Position numbers and translations under genes: made by a program
Notes under the pieces: model-generated
The model's input: only the letters and a program-made list of their open reading frames with translations
Database searches by the model: none
Told to the model about the DNA's origin: nothing
In this document: positions 8,740 through 17,686 of the stretch, piece after piece
How the letters are laid out: each line of letters opens with the position of its first letter
Position numbering within the stretch: position 1 is the first letter of the stretch
NCBI GenBank assembly: GCA_900766005.1
Contig: CAAFTU010000040.1
Coordinates: forward strand, 1-64,000
Direction of reading: 5' to 3'
Source: an uncultured Bacteroides sp.
GTDB lineage: Bacteria; Bacteroidota; Bacteroidia; Bacteroidales; Bacteroidaceae
DNA: 64,000 nt

Positions 8740-10263
8740 TTATTGTTTAGCTAGCTCCAGCAGCTTCTTACCCTTCTCAATGGCCTCCTCGATGGTGCCC
8801 ACATTCAGGAAAGCCTGCTCAGGCAGATAATCCACCTCTCCGTCCAGAATCATCTTGAAGCCCTTGATGGTATCTTCTATCGACACCATGACACCCGGCA
8901 CACCGGTAAACTGTTCGGCCACGGCAAACGGCTGCGACAAGAAGCGCTGCACGCGGCGGGCACGGTTCACCACCGTCTTGTCTTCCTCCGAAAGCTCTTC
9001 CATACCCAAGATAGAGATGATATCCTGCAACTCCTTGTTGCGCTGCAGAATCTGCTTCACCCGCTGGGCCACATCATAATGTTCCTGCCCCACGATATGC
9101 GGATCGAGGATACGAGACGTAGAAGCCAGCGGATCCACTGCCGGATAAATGCCCAGCTCCGTAATTTTACGGTCGAGCACGGTCGTGGCATCCAGGTGAG
9201 TAAACGTAGTGGCCGGAGCCGGGTCTGTCAAGTCGTCTGCCGGCACATACACCGCCTGCACCGAGGTAATAGAGCCCTTTCTTGTAGAGGTGATACGCTC
9301 CTGCATCGAACCCATCTCAGTGGCCAGCGTAGGCTGATAACCCACGGCAGAAGGCATACGTCCCAGCAGCGCCGACACCTCAGAGCCCGCCTGAGTGAAA
9401 CGGAAGATATTGTCGATAAAGAACAGGATATCGCGCTTTTCGTCCTCCTTACCGGCATCACGGAACGATTCCGCCACCGTCAGCCCCGAGAGAGCAACAG
9501 AAGCACGTGCGCCCGGCGGCTCATTCATCTGACCGAAAATCAGCGACACCTGCGATTTCGCCAGTTCGTCATAGTCCACCTTCGACAAATCCCATGAACC
9601 CTCCTCCATGCTTTTCTTAAATGCTTCACCGTAGCGGATAACGCCCGATTCAATCATTTCACGAAGCAAGTCATTACCCTCACGGGTACGTTCACCCACT
9701 CCGGCAAACACAGAGAATCCGTTGTGTTTCTTGGCAATGTTATTGATCAGTTCCTGAATCAAGACCGTCTTGCCCACACCGGCGCCCCCGAAAAGTCCGA
9801 TTTTACCTCCTTTGGCATAGGGTTCAAGCAAGTCGATGACCTTAATACCCGTAAAGAGCACCTCCTGCACCGTAGCCAGATCTTCAAATTTAGGCGGGTC
9901 GCGGTGAATAGAATACGCCCCCTCCCGGTTGAGACTCTTCATACCGTCGATGGAGTCGCCCACCACATTCATCAGTCGCCCTTTTATCTGTTCTCCGATC
10001 GGCATGGTAATCGGTCCGCCCGTAGGATATACTTTCATTCCTCTCTGCAGACCGTCGGTACTGTCCATCGCTACCGTACGCACCGTATTTTCTCCAATGT
10101 GCTGTTGCACTTCCACCACCAGGACTTTGCCGTTGTGGCGTTTGATTTCCAACGCATCATGGATGCTCGGCAAAGCCGATTCCACGTCCGTACCTTCAAA
10201 ATAAACATCTACTACCGGGCCGATAACCTGTGAGATATGTCCAATCATCTGTGACATAAGCAA
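8740..10263 (-). CDS. atpD: ATP synthase F1 subunit beta
   Basis: Up to 507 residues, first gene of the operon. This is the catalytic F1 subunit. Walker A GGAGVGKT near residue 160, FFIDNIFRFTQAGSEVSALL and the C-terminal helical domain are present. The true start is probably one of the internal ATGs at 10257 or 10248, just before IGHISQVIGPVVDV. Having the catalytic beta and epsilon genes lead the operon is the common Bacteroidetes order. Confidence 0.97.
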   Translation of the reverse strand: MLMSQMIGHISQVIGPVVDVYFEGTDVESALPSIHDALEIKRHNGKVLVVEVQQHIGENTVRTVAMDSTDGLQRGMKVYPTGGPITMPIGEQIKGRLMNVVGDSIDGMKSLNREGAYSIHRDPPKFEDLATVQEVLFTGIKVIDLLEPYAKGGKIGLFGGAGVGKTVLIQELINNIAKKHNGFSVFAGVGERTREGNDLLREMIESGVIRYGEAFKKSMEEGSWDLSKVDYDELAKSQVSLIFGQMNEPPGARASVALSGLTVAESFRDAGKEDEKRDILFFIDNIFRFTQAGSEVSALLGRMPSAVGYQPTLATEMGSMQERITSTRKGSITSVQAVYVPADDLTDPAPATTFTHLDATTVLDRKITELGIYPAVDPLASTSRILDPHIVGQEHYDVAQRVKQILQRNKELQDIISILGMEELSEEDKTVVNRARRVQRFLSQPFAVAEQFTGVPGVMVSIEDTIKGFKMILDGEVDYLPEQAFLNVGTIEEAIEKGKKLLELAKQ

Positions 10264-10389
10264 TCTATTTTATATTATTCTTTCTTCTTTTTACCTCTGC
10301 TCACAAAATACAACAACTGAGCTTGTTGTTTTGTTCACGAATAAACCGTTTTTAGCTTTTTCTCGCACTTAGTTAAATCAACAACAATG

Positions 10390-10397
10390 CAAATGTA
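10390..10397 (-). promoter_or_regulatory. Candidate -7 box of the atp operon
   Basis: The minus strand reads TACATTTG (TAnnTTTG), about 130 bases before the atpD start. A -33 TTTG at normal spacing was not seen, so this is tentative. Confidence 0.35.
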
Positions 10398-10768
10398 AGT
10401 ATAAATGCAAAAGATTGTTCTCTCTTTCTCAAAATTTGTCCTTCGATAACACTTATTAGCCTAAATAAAGCGACAAAAAGACCAGCAAAGCTACACTCGG
10501 ATAACATTTCTCTATAAATATCCAACAAACGCTAATAAATTATTAGTAAACTAAACACTTCCAAATAGTTTTCTTTATCTTAATTTATAATCAAGCAATT
10601 ACAATTATATTAAAATAATGGCCGATGCAACCAGTTTCACCATTTCCGGCGTTCAGACAGCCCAACCGGCGGAGACAAGGGAACCCAGCCACCATTTAAC
10701 ATTCTTTTCACTTCCTGCTTTATTTCAAAAAAATCGGAAGAAGACACACCGGCAAGAGGAAAAAGTGT

Positions 10769-10776
10769 TACCTTTG
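10769..10776 (+). promoter_or_regulatory. -7 box for the aldose-epimerase gene
   Basis: TACCTTTG matches TAnnTTTG, 100 bases before the ATG at 10876. No clear -33 element. Confidence 0.35.
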
Positions 10777-10875
10777 AAGATGTCTTCGGGAATCGATTAT
10801 AATCATAATCCATGGAAGAAACCTTTGAAGATTGATTTTAAAACGCCATTCAAACCTATTTAAAACGAAATAACA

Positions 10876-11754
10876 ATGGAAAAACTGAGCAACTCAACAC
10901 TGACCATCTCCGTAGCTGCGCATGGCGCCGAACTGCAGAGCATCCAAAAAGAGGGAAAAGAATATCTGTGGCAAGGCGATGCCCGCTTTTGGGGCCGGCG
11001 TTCACCTGTCCTGTTCCCGTGTGTGGGACGCGTGTGGAACAATGTCTACCGCCACAACGGGAAGACTTATGAAATCGGACAACACGGATTTGCACGCGAC
11101 ATGGATTTTGAACGGGTGCACCAGACTGAAGACGAAATCACCTACCGGCTGGAGAGCACGGACGAAACTCTCAGCAAGTTTCCCTTCCCCTTCGAACTGG
11201 AAATCAGCTATCAGCTGAAGGGAAACCGCATCATCGTGAAGTGGCAGGTGAAGAACACCGGCAGCGAACCCATGCCTTTCCAGATCGGTGCCCACCCCGC
11301 ATTCTATTTCCCCTCCTTCCAGGCCGAAGCATTCGACAAGGGCTTCTTCTCGTTCGACCACACCAGCGGACTGGAATATATCTCTCCGAAGGAAAAGGGA
11401 TGTTCCTCTCCCGAACGTCATCTGCTGACTCTGAACGAAGAGGGGCTGATGCCTATCAACCTGCAGACGTTCCACTGCGACACATACATTTTCGACAACC
11501 ACCAGCTTTCGAAAGTCACCCTGCTGTCCGTCGAAAAGCAGCCGGTAGTCAGCCTGGAATTCAATGCACCGCTGGTAGCATTATGGTCGCCCACGGTGGC
11601 TCACCCCGACTGCCCGTTTGTTTGCATCGAGCCGTGGTACGGACGCTGTGATGCCGTGGGCTATGAAGGTGATTGGAAAGATCGCGAATGGATGCAGCAT
11701 CTTGCTCCTGGAGAATCGTTCCATGCAACGTACAGCATCTTGATTGAAGACTGA
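10876..11754 (+). CDS. Aldose 1-epimerase family protein (LacX-like)
   Basis: 292 residues, the galactose-mutarotase beta-sandwich superfamily. Members convert alpha and beta anomers of sugars or sugar phosphates. Visible landmarks are RRSPVLFPCVGR, the histidine segment QHGFARDMDF, IGAHPAF and the late acidic CIEPWYG. These fit the LacX/YeaD-type branch rather than classical GalM, so the exact sugar is unknown. Single-gene unit between the atp operon and a repeat-rich intergenic region. Confidence 0.85.
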   Translation: MEKLSNSTLTISVAAHGAELQSIQKEGKEYLWQGDARFWGRRSPVLFPCVGRVWNNVYRHNGKTYEIGQHGFARDMDFERVHQTEDEITYRLESTDETLSKFPFPFELEISYQLKGNRIIVKWQVKNTGSEPMPFQIGAHPAFYFPSFQAEAFDKGFFSFDHTSGLEYISPKEKGCSSPERHLLTLNEEGLMPINLQTFHCDTYIFDNHQLSKVTLLSVEKQPVVSLEFNAPLVALWSPTVAHPDCPFVCIEPWYGRCDAVGYEGDWKDREWMQHLAPGESFHATYSILIED

Positions 11755-11912
11755 GAGAAGCAGCAACTGTGGCCATCAAAACAGGAACAGCGGCTGCAGA
11801 AACAGGAACAGCGACCGCAGAAGCGGAATTAGAGGGGCCGTAAAGCTGGCAACACTCCTTAAGAGAGTTTTCCAGTAGCATACGGCCTCACTTTTTATCT
11901 TCGTGCAGAAAG

Positions 11913-12006
11913 GAAACCTGAATGCTATATCCTCTGCATACTGATCGTTCGTGCTGCAAATACCGCGAGATACAGTAGAAACCTGAATGCTATATCCTCT
12001 GCATAC
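11913..12006. repeat. Two 29-bp direct repeats with a 36-bp spacer
   Basis: Identical 29-base copies at 11913-11941 and 11978-12006, both starting GAAACCTGAATGC and ending CTCTGCATAC, separated by 36 bases. Flanking bases differ on both sides. Confidence 0.85.
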
Positions 12007-12109
12007 CTTCCCCAAAAGAGTTGACTACCTCTCATTAGTTAACGCAGCAACCTTGAGAAGCATGACAAAAAACAGCCGTTAGTTGCATTTACAACTTGTT
12101 CTGTCTCAC

Positions 12110-12363
12110 TGTGACAATTCGTGACACTTTTGATTTTTAAATTCAACAAACAATCAAAATTGTCGAACGACCGATTAGGAAAGAGTGTATTCTATTATTC
12201 TATATATACATATATTAGCTATATAAGATTTTTTCAAGATAAATCCTATTCCACTAAAAAAATGGCCGACCAAGCAGACTTGCCACATTTACCTTTTTCA
12301 CCCATTTTTACCCATCAATCGGGTCAGTTGGAATTAAAATCAAAAGTGTCACGAATTGTCACA
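12110..12363. repeat. Perfect 28-bp inverted repeats flanking about 200 bp
   Basis: 12110-12137 and 12336-12363 are exact reverse complements, with partial pairing continuing a few bases inward. The 198-bp interior is AT-rich and has no gene. Each arm contains GTGAC twice with 5 bases between. This could be a non-autonomous transposable element (MITE-like) or an invertible segment. No transposase or convincing target duplication was seen. Confidence 0.8.
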
Positions 12364-12451
12364 GAGAGAGAAATTTCGTTTCATTTGCAACTATCGCACC
12401 CTTAAAGCGCATCCAAATCCACACAAACAATCCCTTCCCCACACATCATCT

Positions 12452-12492
12452 ATTTATAAGGGTTCGCACACCATTTATAAAGGTTCTACACC
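12452..12492. repeat. Short imperfect tandem repeat
   Basis: Two adjacent units of 21 and 20 bases (ATTTATAAGGGTTC and ATTTATAAAGGTTC, each ending ACACC). Confidence 0.7.
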
Positions 12493-12559
12493 ATGCACCA
12501 CCAGCTACGATATCTTGTCCCTTATTTTCCGCAAAGCTCAGCTATCTATGACACAAAAA

Positions 12560-12639
12560 ATAAGGTTCCATTCAGTAAAGATAAGGAATATGCAGCAAAG
12601 ATAAGGCCCATTCAGTAAAAACAAGGAATACGCAGTACG
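12560..12639. repeat. Imperfect tandem repeat, about 40-bp unit
   Basis: Two adjacent units share CCATTCAGTAAA and AAGGAATA with a few differences. They lie about 160 bases upstream of the MATE start. Confidence 0.65.
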
Positions 12640-12761
12640 CCCATTTCAGCCGAAATGAGCCAGCCAAGGAAAACGAAACAGCTGAAGCAACCAAAACAGC
12701 TGAAGGCAAACCGGTCTCTGCAAAATACAAGTCAACCGACTGCTAATCGGAAAATAAGATG

Positions 12762-12769
12762 TATCTTTG
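12762..12769 (+). promoter_or_regulatory. -7 box for the MATE gene
   Basis: TATCTTTG matches TAnnTTTG, 27 bases before the ATG at 12797. The -33 element is not evident. Confidence 0.45.
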
Positions 12770-12796
12770 TAGCCCATTTTTTGAAAACAAGATCTT

Positions 12797-14176
12797 ATGC
12801 AAGGAACGAAGAATCTAACGAAAGGACCGATCAACCGGCAGCTTTTCAATCTGGCCATGCCTATCATGGCTACTTCATTTATCCAGATGGCCTATAGCCT
12901 CACCGACATGGCATGGGTGGGCCGGCTGGGCAGTGAGGCTGTGGCAGCCATCGGTTCGGTGGGTATCCTGACCTGGATGTCGGCTTCCATCTCGCTGCTG
13001 AACAAAGTGGGGTCGGAAGTCAGCGTGGGACAATCCATCGGCGCTCAAAACCAGACGGATGCGCGGAGCTTTGCCTCGCACAACATCACCATTGCACTCA
13101 TTATCTCGCTGTGCTGGGGCGGACTGCTCTTTCTGCTGGCCAACCCCATCATTCGTATCTACGAACTGGAGGAGCACATCACGCTCAATGCGGTGAAATA
13201 TCTCCGCATCGTGGCCACCGGATTTCCGTTTGTCTTCCTGTCGGCTGCCTTTACCGGCATCTACAATGCTGCCGGACGAAGCAAGGTGCCCTTCCTCATC
13301 AGCGGCACCGGACTGGTGCTGAATATCCTCCTCGACCCGCTGTTTATCTTCGGACTGGGCTGGGGCACCAACGGAGCGGCTTGCGCCACCTGGATTTCAG
13401 AAGCAGCCGTATTTCTGATCTTTGTCTACCAGCTGCGCCGACGCGACTCCCTTCTGGGCGGATTTCCTTTCTTTGTGCAGCTGAAAAAGAAGTACACCCA
13501 GCGGATTTTCAAGCTAGGCCTTCCCGTAGCAGCGCTCAACACGCTGTTTGCTTTCGTCAACATGTTCCTCTGCCGCACGGCCTCTGAGCAGGGAGGACAC
13601 ATCGGACTGATGACCTTCACCACGGGCGGGCAAATTGAAGCCATCACCTGGAACACGTCGCAGGGCTTTTCTACGGGGCTGAGTTCCTTCATTGCCCAGA
13701 ATTATGCCGCCGGACAAATCGGACGGGTGCTGAAAGCCTGGCACACCACACTGTGGATGACGGGCATCTTCGGCACCTTCTGCACCCTGCTGTTCATCTT
13801 CTTCGGAAACGAGGTGTTCTCGGTGTTTGTGCCCGAACGAGCTGCCTACGAAGCCGGAGGCGTTTTCTTGCGCATCGACGGCTATTCGCAGCTTTTTATG
13901 ATGCTCGAAATCACGATGCAAGGAGTATTCTACGGTATCGGACGCACCTTGCCGCCAGCCATCACCAGCATTGTGTGCAACTACATGCGCATACCGCTTG
14001 CCATTCTGCTGGTTCAAACGGGATTGGGCGTGGAAGGTATCTGGTGGGCTGTCTGCATCACGACCATCGCAAAGGGAATTGTCCTGCTCAGCTGGTTTGT
14101 CTTTATTAAAAAGAAAAGCCTCACGTTGCCGCAACCCGCTCCTGGACAACATGAAGCAGAAGGAATAGCCAACTGA
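12797..14176 (+). CDS. MATE family multidrug/cation efflux transporter
   Basis: 459 residues with about twelve hydrophobic segments in two repeated halves, typical length for the family. It is an inner-membrane antiporter that exports cationic drugs or metabolites using H+ or Na+ gradients. Landmarks are PIMATSFIQMAYSLTDMAWV near residue 20 and VGSEVSVGQSIGAQN near residue 70. Substrate unknown. The ATG at 12797 sits 27 bases after a promoter box and opens the conserved N-terminus. Confidence 0.92.
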   Translation: MQGTKNLTKGPINRQLFNLAMPIMATSFIQMAYSLTDMAWVGRLGSEAVAAIGSVGILTWMSASISLLNKVGSEVSVGQSIGAQNQTDARSFASHNITIALIISLCWGGLLFLLANPIIRIYELEEHITLNAVKYLRIVATGFPFVFLSAAFTGIYNAAGRSKVPFLISGTGLVLNILLDPLFIFGLGWGTNGAACATWISEAAVFLIFVYQLRRRDSLLGGFPFFVQLKKKYTQRIFKLGLPVAALNTLFAFVNMFLCRTASEQGGHIGLMTFTTGGQIEAITWNTSQGFSTGLSSFIAQNYAAGQIGRVLKAWHTTLWMTGIFGTFCTLLFIFFGNEVFSVFVPERAAYEAGGVFLRIDGYSQLFMMLEITMQGVFYGIGRTLPPAITSIVCNYMRIPLAILLVQTGLGVEGIWWAVCITTIAKGIVLLSWFVFIKKKSLTLPQPAPGQHEAEGIAN

Positions 14177-14488
14177 AAAAAATTTAATTGCCGGAAGAAG
14201 GAAGTAAAATAATTGCCGGAAGGCAGCTGAAGAATTGGGCAAATAAAAAAAGACAACTGGAAAAGAAGACAGATAAAAAACGGCCGGATGAAACAGAGGA
14301 CGGCTGCAGCCGGCTGAAGAGGGGGCTGCAGCTTTTAATCAGGCGGCCGCTGCGTTATTTTAGTTTAAAAAGCACGCACTTTCCAAATAATATGTATCTT
14401 TGTACTGTTGTACATCTACGACAAAGAGCGTAGATGTCTATTTTTCAACAAAATTATTTACATAATTTATCAACTAATAATTTGCATT
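14177..14488. other. Intergenic region between MATE and OmpA genes
   Basis: No gene seen. It contains GC-rich inverted sequences built on GCTGCAG near 14300-14335, a possible MATE terminator that is not clear enough to call. The OmpA promoter box is at its right end. Confidence 0.4.
14395..14402 (+). promoter_or_regulatory. -7 box for the OmpA lipoprotein
   Basis: TATCTTTG, a TAnnTTTG match, 87 bases before the ATG at 14489, leaving an AT-rich leader. Confidence 0.45.
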
Positions 14489-15205
14489 ATGAACAAGATG
14501 AAATTTATGGTACTCTTCATGAGTGTAGCTATGATTTTTAGTGGCTGTGCAACCATGAACAATACGGGTAAGGGCGCTGCCATCGGCGGTGGTTCGGGCG
14601 CAGCACTGGGTGCTATTCTTGGCGGTGTAATCGGCAAAGGTAAAGGAGCAGCCATCGGTGCGGCTATCGGTACGGCAGTAGGTGCCGGCACAGGTGCTTT
14701 GATCGGAAAGAAGATGGATAAAGCAGCCGAAGAAGCCAAGCGCATTGAAGGAGCTCAAGTGGAACAGATTACCGACAACAACGGTCTGCAGGCTGTGAAA
14801 GTAACTTTCGACTCCGGTATCCTTTTCAACACAGGAAATGCCAGTCTGAGTCCGTCGGCTAAGGCTGCGCTGAGCAAATTTGCCAACAACGTACTGAACC
14901 AGAACCGTGACATGGACGTGTCTATCTACGGCTACACGGACAATCAGGGCTGGAGAAACAGCACAGCTGCTCAAAGCCAGCAGAAAAACCTGAACCTCTC
15001 TCAGGAACGTGCTCAAAGCGTATCTACCTACCTGCTCAACTGCGGCGTTTCTGCCAGCCAGATCAAGAGCGTGCAAGGTATGGGAGAAGCTGATCCGATT
15101 GCCAGCAACGACACTGCTGCCGGCCGCGAACAGAACCGCCGTGTAGAAGTGTACATGTATGCAAGTGCGAAGATGATTCAGGAAGCACAGGCTGCTGCCA
15201 ACTAA
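14489..15205 (+). CDS. OmpA-family outer-membrane lipoprotein with glycine zipper (YiaD-like)
   Basis: About 238 residues. A lipoprotein signal ends in the lipobox FSGC. A glycine-zipper membrane segment (about residues 30-75, repeated GAAIG/GA motifs) follows, then an OmpA C-terminal peptidoglycan-binding domain (SIYGYTDNQG, LSQERAQSVSTYLL, ending in NRRVEVYM). It probably anchors the outer membrane to the cell wall. The start at 14489 is chosen because it opens the signal peptide; the longer in-frame extension has no signal. Confidence 0.9.
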   Translation: MNKMKFMVLFMSVAMIFSGCATMNNTGKGAAIGGGSGAALGAILGGVIGKGKGAAIGAAIGTAVGAGTGALIGKKMDKAAEEAKRIEGAQVEQITDNNGLQAVKVTFDSGILFNTGNASLSPSAKAALSKFANNVLNQNRDMDVSIYGYTDNQGWRNSTAAQSQQKNLNLSQERAQSVSTYLLNCGVSASQIKSVQGMGEADPIASNDTAAGREQNRRVEVYMYASAKMIQEAQAAAN

Positions 15206-15340
15206 TTCCTGCACAATTTTTTTCGACGGGATGCCACAGTCTTCCCGTCGCCCAAGAGAGAGAGAGAATAAGCGTATCAGCGTATTCTTTCTCTTTCTTT
15301 TTTCGCCTGCCCCAAAGTGTCCGAAAGGCCGCATCAAGAC

Positions 15341-15377
15341 AAAAAAAAGAGCAATGTCATCACCGATAGCATTGCTC
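15341..15377 (-). terminator. Terminator downstream of the ECF sigma gene
   Basis: A perfect 8-bp stem (GAGCAATG with CATTGCTC) is followed, on the minus strand, by a run of at least eight T. It lies about 90 bases past the sigma stop. Confidence 0.75.
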
Positions 15378-15469
15378 TCATTCATCTGTTTAGTCTCTTT
15401 GATTTGTCGACTTTGAATTTGTCTAATTCCTTTTAATTCTTTCAATCGTCTGTCTATATATACCATTTT

Positions 15470-15976
15470 TTATTCTACGAAATCTTTCAACTCTTTTTGT
15501 AAACGCTGTCGTGTGAAGAAAATCCGGCTTTTCACCGTACCCAAAGGCAAGTCCAACTTTTCAGCAATTTCACGATACTTAAATCCGGCCACATGCATGG
15601 AGAAAGGTATCCGGTATTCCTTGGGAAGCGCATTGACAATGCGGTGCATCTCTTTCAGGTCGTAGGCACCTTCCGTGCTGTCGAATCCGGAATTCTGGGG
15701 AAGGTTCAGATAATAATAATTCTCCGTGGGGTCAACAAAAGTCTGGTCGCGCACTATTTTGCGGTAGTTATTGATAAAGATGTTGCGCATGATGGTGTAC
15801 ATCCAGCCCTTGAAGTTCGTGTCGGGAGCAAACTTATCTTCGTTGTCCAAAGCCTTCAAATCCGTTTCCTGCAACAGGTCATTGGCTTCTTCCCTATCCG
15901 CTGTGAGCTTATAAGCAAAACGGAGCAGTTCGTCTTGAACACCTATCAAATCATTTTTAAAACTAAAATTTTTCAT
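15470..15976 (-). CDS. ECF-type RNA polymerase sigma factor
   Basis: 168 residues with sigma region 2 (YKLTADREEANDLLQET and FKGWMYTIMRNIFINNYRK) and region 4 with its helix-turn-helix (KYREIAEKLDLPLGTVKSRI). It directs core polymerase to a specific promoter set. No FecR-type anti-sigma gene or SusC partner is adjacent, so it is not the polysaccharide-linked ECF arrangement. The neighbouring OmpA lipoprotein is convergent. Confidence 0.93.
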   Translation of the reverse strand: MKNFSFKNDLIGVQDELLRFAYKLTADREEANDLLQETDLKALDNEDKFAPDTNFKGWMYTIMRNIFINNYRKIVRDQTFVDPTENYYYLNLPQNSGFDSTEGAYDLKEMHRIVNALPKEYRIPFSMHVAGFKYREIAEKLDLPLGTVKSRIFFTRQRLQKELKDFVE

Positions 15977-16452
15977 ACATTAAGGGTTTTATGGTTAATA
16001 TTTCGTTTTTCTCATTGCCCACAAGTTTAAGGATATTTTAGCAGGTGCACGGGCCCATAATCGTTAATCTGTCGGCCAAAAACTATCAAATGACGTTTTT
16101 CGGGTCATTTGAGGGCTCTTTCGGGACGTTTTTGGGTGATAAATCAGCGAAAACAGGCAGACAAGGTATGAAAACGGGAAGAAAATTCTCTTTAATTTTT
16201 ATTAATGAGAAGAAGCAGCAAGCCTACTTTTCACTATATTTGGGTAGTTATCAAGCTAATTAGCAGTGTGACCGGAGTCTGATTTGCGCGACAGCCAGCG
16301 GTCGACAGATTTACACGGCAGCTCGCAGGCTGACACAATGAAACAACCGGCTTTGATGATGAAAAAAGAGCTTAAACAGAAACCTAAATTCAGCCAAGAT
16401 GGAAACTAAGAAAAGAATCTCCATGCCAAACGAAGCCTTCCGGCAGAAAAGA
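15977..16452. other. Intergenic region between the sigma and DUF4251 genes
   Basis: No gene is supported apart from a possible N-terminal extension of the next gene back to 16399. It contains divergent leaders and a candidate promoter box at 16235-16242. Confidence 0.4.
16235..16242 (+). promoter_or_regulatory. -7 box for the DUF4251 gene
   Basis: TATATTTG matches TAnnTTTG. It lies about 160-220 bases before the possible starts of the next gene; no -33 element seen. Confidence 0.35.
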
Positions 16453-16950
16453 ATGTTTATGCGGAAAAAGGTTCTCCTGCTGTTGCTGGCACTGCTGCCG
16501 GGAATGGGCACTCCTCTCTCCGCCCAAAGCCGGAAGGAAAAGAAAGAACAGAAGAAGGAAGCAGTGGTCCGCAGCATCCGGTCGGGCCACTACAAGATTG
16601 ACGTGCAGACAGCCCTGCCCATGAGCGGACCGTCTGTTCCGCTGAGTGCACGCTTTTCTCTCGAAATACGGAACGATTCGGTATTCTCCGACCTGCCCTA
16701 TTTCGGACGGGCCTACTCCATCCCCTACGGCGGTGGCGACGGACTGCAGTTCAGCGCTCCCGTGCAGGACTACACGGTAGAGATAGACAAGAAAGGGACC
16801 GCCGACATCCGTTTTATGGTGAGAAACTCGGAAGACCAGTATGAATTCAGCACGAAAATCTACTCCAACGGATCGACGAGCATACAGGTAAATATGCAGC
16901 GACGGCAGTCCATCAACTTCCACGGCCAGCTGAACACAGACAAGCCATGA
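16453..16950 (+). CDS. Exported DUF4251-like protein
   Basis: About 165 residues. A hydrophobic signal (KVLLLLLALLPGMG) ends near LSAQS, so the mature protein is likely periplasmic. The body is a single beta-rich domain with SDLPYFGRAYSIPYGGGDG and a late YSNGSTSIQVNM, resembling DUF4251 from Bacteroidetes. Function is unknown. Frame alternatives start at 16399 or 16459; 16453 or 16459 best fit the signal peptide. It is convergent with the TRIC gene. Confidence 0.75.
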   Translation: MFMRKKVLLLLLALLPGMGTPLSAQSRKEKKEQKKEAVVRSIRSGHYKIDVQTALPMSGPSVPLSARFSLEIRNDSVFSDLPYFGRAYSIPYGGGDGLQFSAPVQDYTVEIDKKGTADIRFMVRNSEDQYEFSTKIYSNGSTSIQVNMQRRQSINFHGQLNTDKP

Positions 16951-16967
16951 GCAGACAGCCCGGCCCG

Positions 16968-17615
16968 TCAGCCGTTGTTATCTTCCTCGCTGCCCTTCAG
17001 TGTGGGCAGACAGATATGGTATTTGGCTGCCAGGATGCGGGTCAGGAACACAACAGACCCGCACACCAGCTGACAGGCGTAGGAATCAATCCCTATCAGC
17101 GTACAGATCCAGTAGGCCACACCGCCCACCATGCAGGCCATCGCATAAATCTCCTTGCGGAAAATCAGCGGAATTTCGTTGATAAACACGTCGCGGATGA
17201 CACCCCCGGCCGCACCCGTGATGCTACCCATGATGATGGCCACCCAGAAAGGATAGCCCAAGGCAATGCTTTTGCCTACACCCACCACCGTAAACAATGC
17301 CAGGCCGATGGTGTCGAAGATAAAGAAAGTGTTGTTCAGATGAATGAGCCAGCGACCGAAACAAATCACCCACAGCAAAGCCAGGCCCGTACATATTAAA
17401 TAAATAGGATCGGTCATCCAACCTGGAGTAACGTCCAGCAACACATCACGGATCGTACCGCCACCGATGGCAGTAGCCAGTCCGACAACATAGGCTCCAA
17501 ACCAGTCGAAACGCTTCGCCGAAGCCAGCCGGATACCACTAATAGCAAAGGCAAAAGTGCCTATAAAATCGAGAATTTGAACAAATGTGGGCATATCTTC
17601 ATTTTTTGTCTGCAA
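16968..17615 (-). CDS. TRIC-type (YicG/UPF0126) inner-membrane channel family protein
   Basis: 215 residues with about seven hydrophobic helices arranged as two related halves. Each half carries the glycine-rich kink typical of the family (GGGTIRDVLL and AGGVIRDVF). Bacterial TRIC homologues are trimeric cation channels of uncertain physiological role. The true start may be the internal ATG at 17594 (MPTFVQILDFIG). Confidence 0.9.
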   Translation of the reverse strand: MQTKNEDMPTFVQILDFIGTFAFAISGIRLASAKRFDWFGAYVVGLATAIGGGTIRDVLLDVTPGWMTDPIYLICTGLALLWVICFGRWLIHLNNTFFIFDTIGLALFTVVGVGKSIALGYPFWVAIIMGSITGAAGGVIRDVFINEIPLIFRKEIYAMACMVGGVAYWICTLIGIDSYACQLVCGSVVFLTRILAAKYHICLPTLKGSEEDNNG

Positions 17616-17643
17616 AGTAACAAATAAATTCCGTAAGAAAATG

Positions 17644-17651
17644 TACTTTTG
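17644..17651 (+). promoter_or_regulatory. -7 box for the UDP-GlcNAc 2-epimerase gene
   Basis: TACTTTTG, a TAnnTTTG match, 35 bases before the ATG at 17687. Confidence 0.45.
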
Positions 17652-17686
17652 TTCACGAATTAAAACTGGACATGAAAGAAAGCATT

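Larger units (their letters stand above)
10264..10875. other. AT-rich intergenic region between atpD and the epimerase gene
   Basis: No gene is supported; an 81-codon frame from 10618 has no recognisable product. The region holds the divergent leaders of the atp operon (candidate -7 box CAAATGTA on the plus strand at 10390-10397) and of the gene at 10876. Confidence 0.5.
11755..12796. other. Repeat-rich 1-kb intergenic region
   Basis: No gene is supported. The stretch holds a pair of 29-bp direct repeats (11913-12006), a perfect 28-bp inverted-repeat pair (12110-12363), and two sets of imperfect tandem repeats (12452-12492 and 12560-12639), ending with the promoter of the MATE gene. It looks like debris of small mobile or recombining elements. 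Confidence 0.6.

Noticed and set aside
10618..10863. An 81-codon gene before the aldose-epimerase gene
   Set aside because: It has no recognisable product, no ribosome-binding context and overlaps the candidate promoter of the next gene.
11913..12006. CRISPR array
   Set aside because: Only two repeats with one spacer, no palindromic repeat, no cas genes in the window. Listed as a direct repeat instead.
15225..15252. Terminator after the OmpA gene
   Set aside because: A perfect 8-bp stem (CGACGGGA/TCCCGTCG) exists but no T-run follows it on either strand, so it is not called as a rho-independent terminator.
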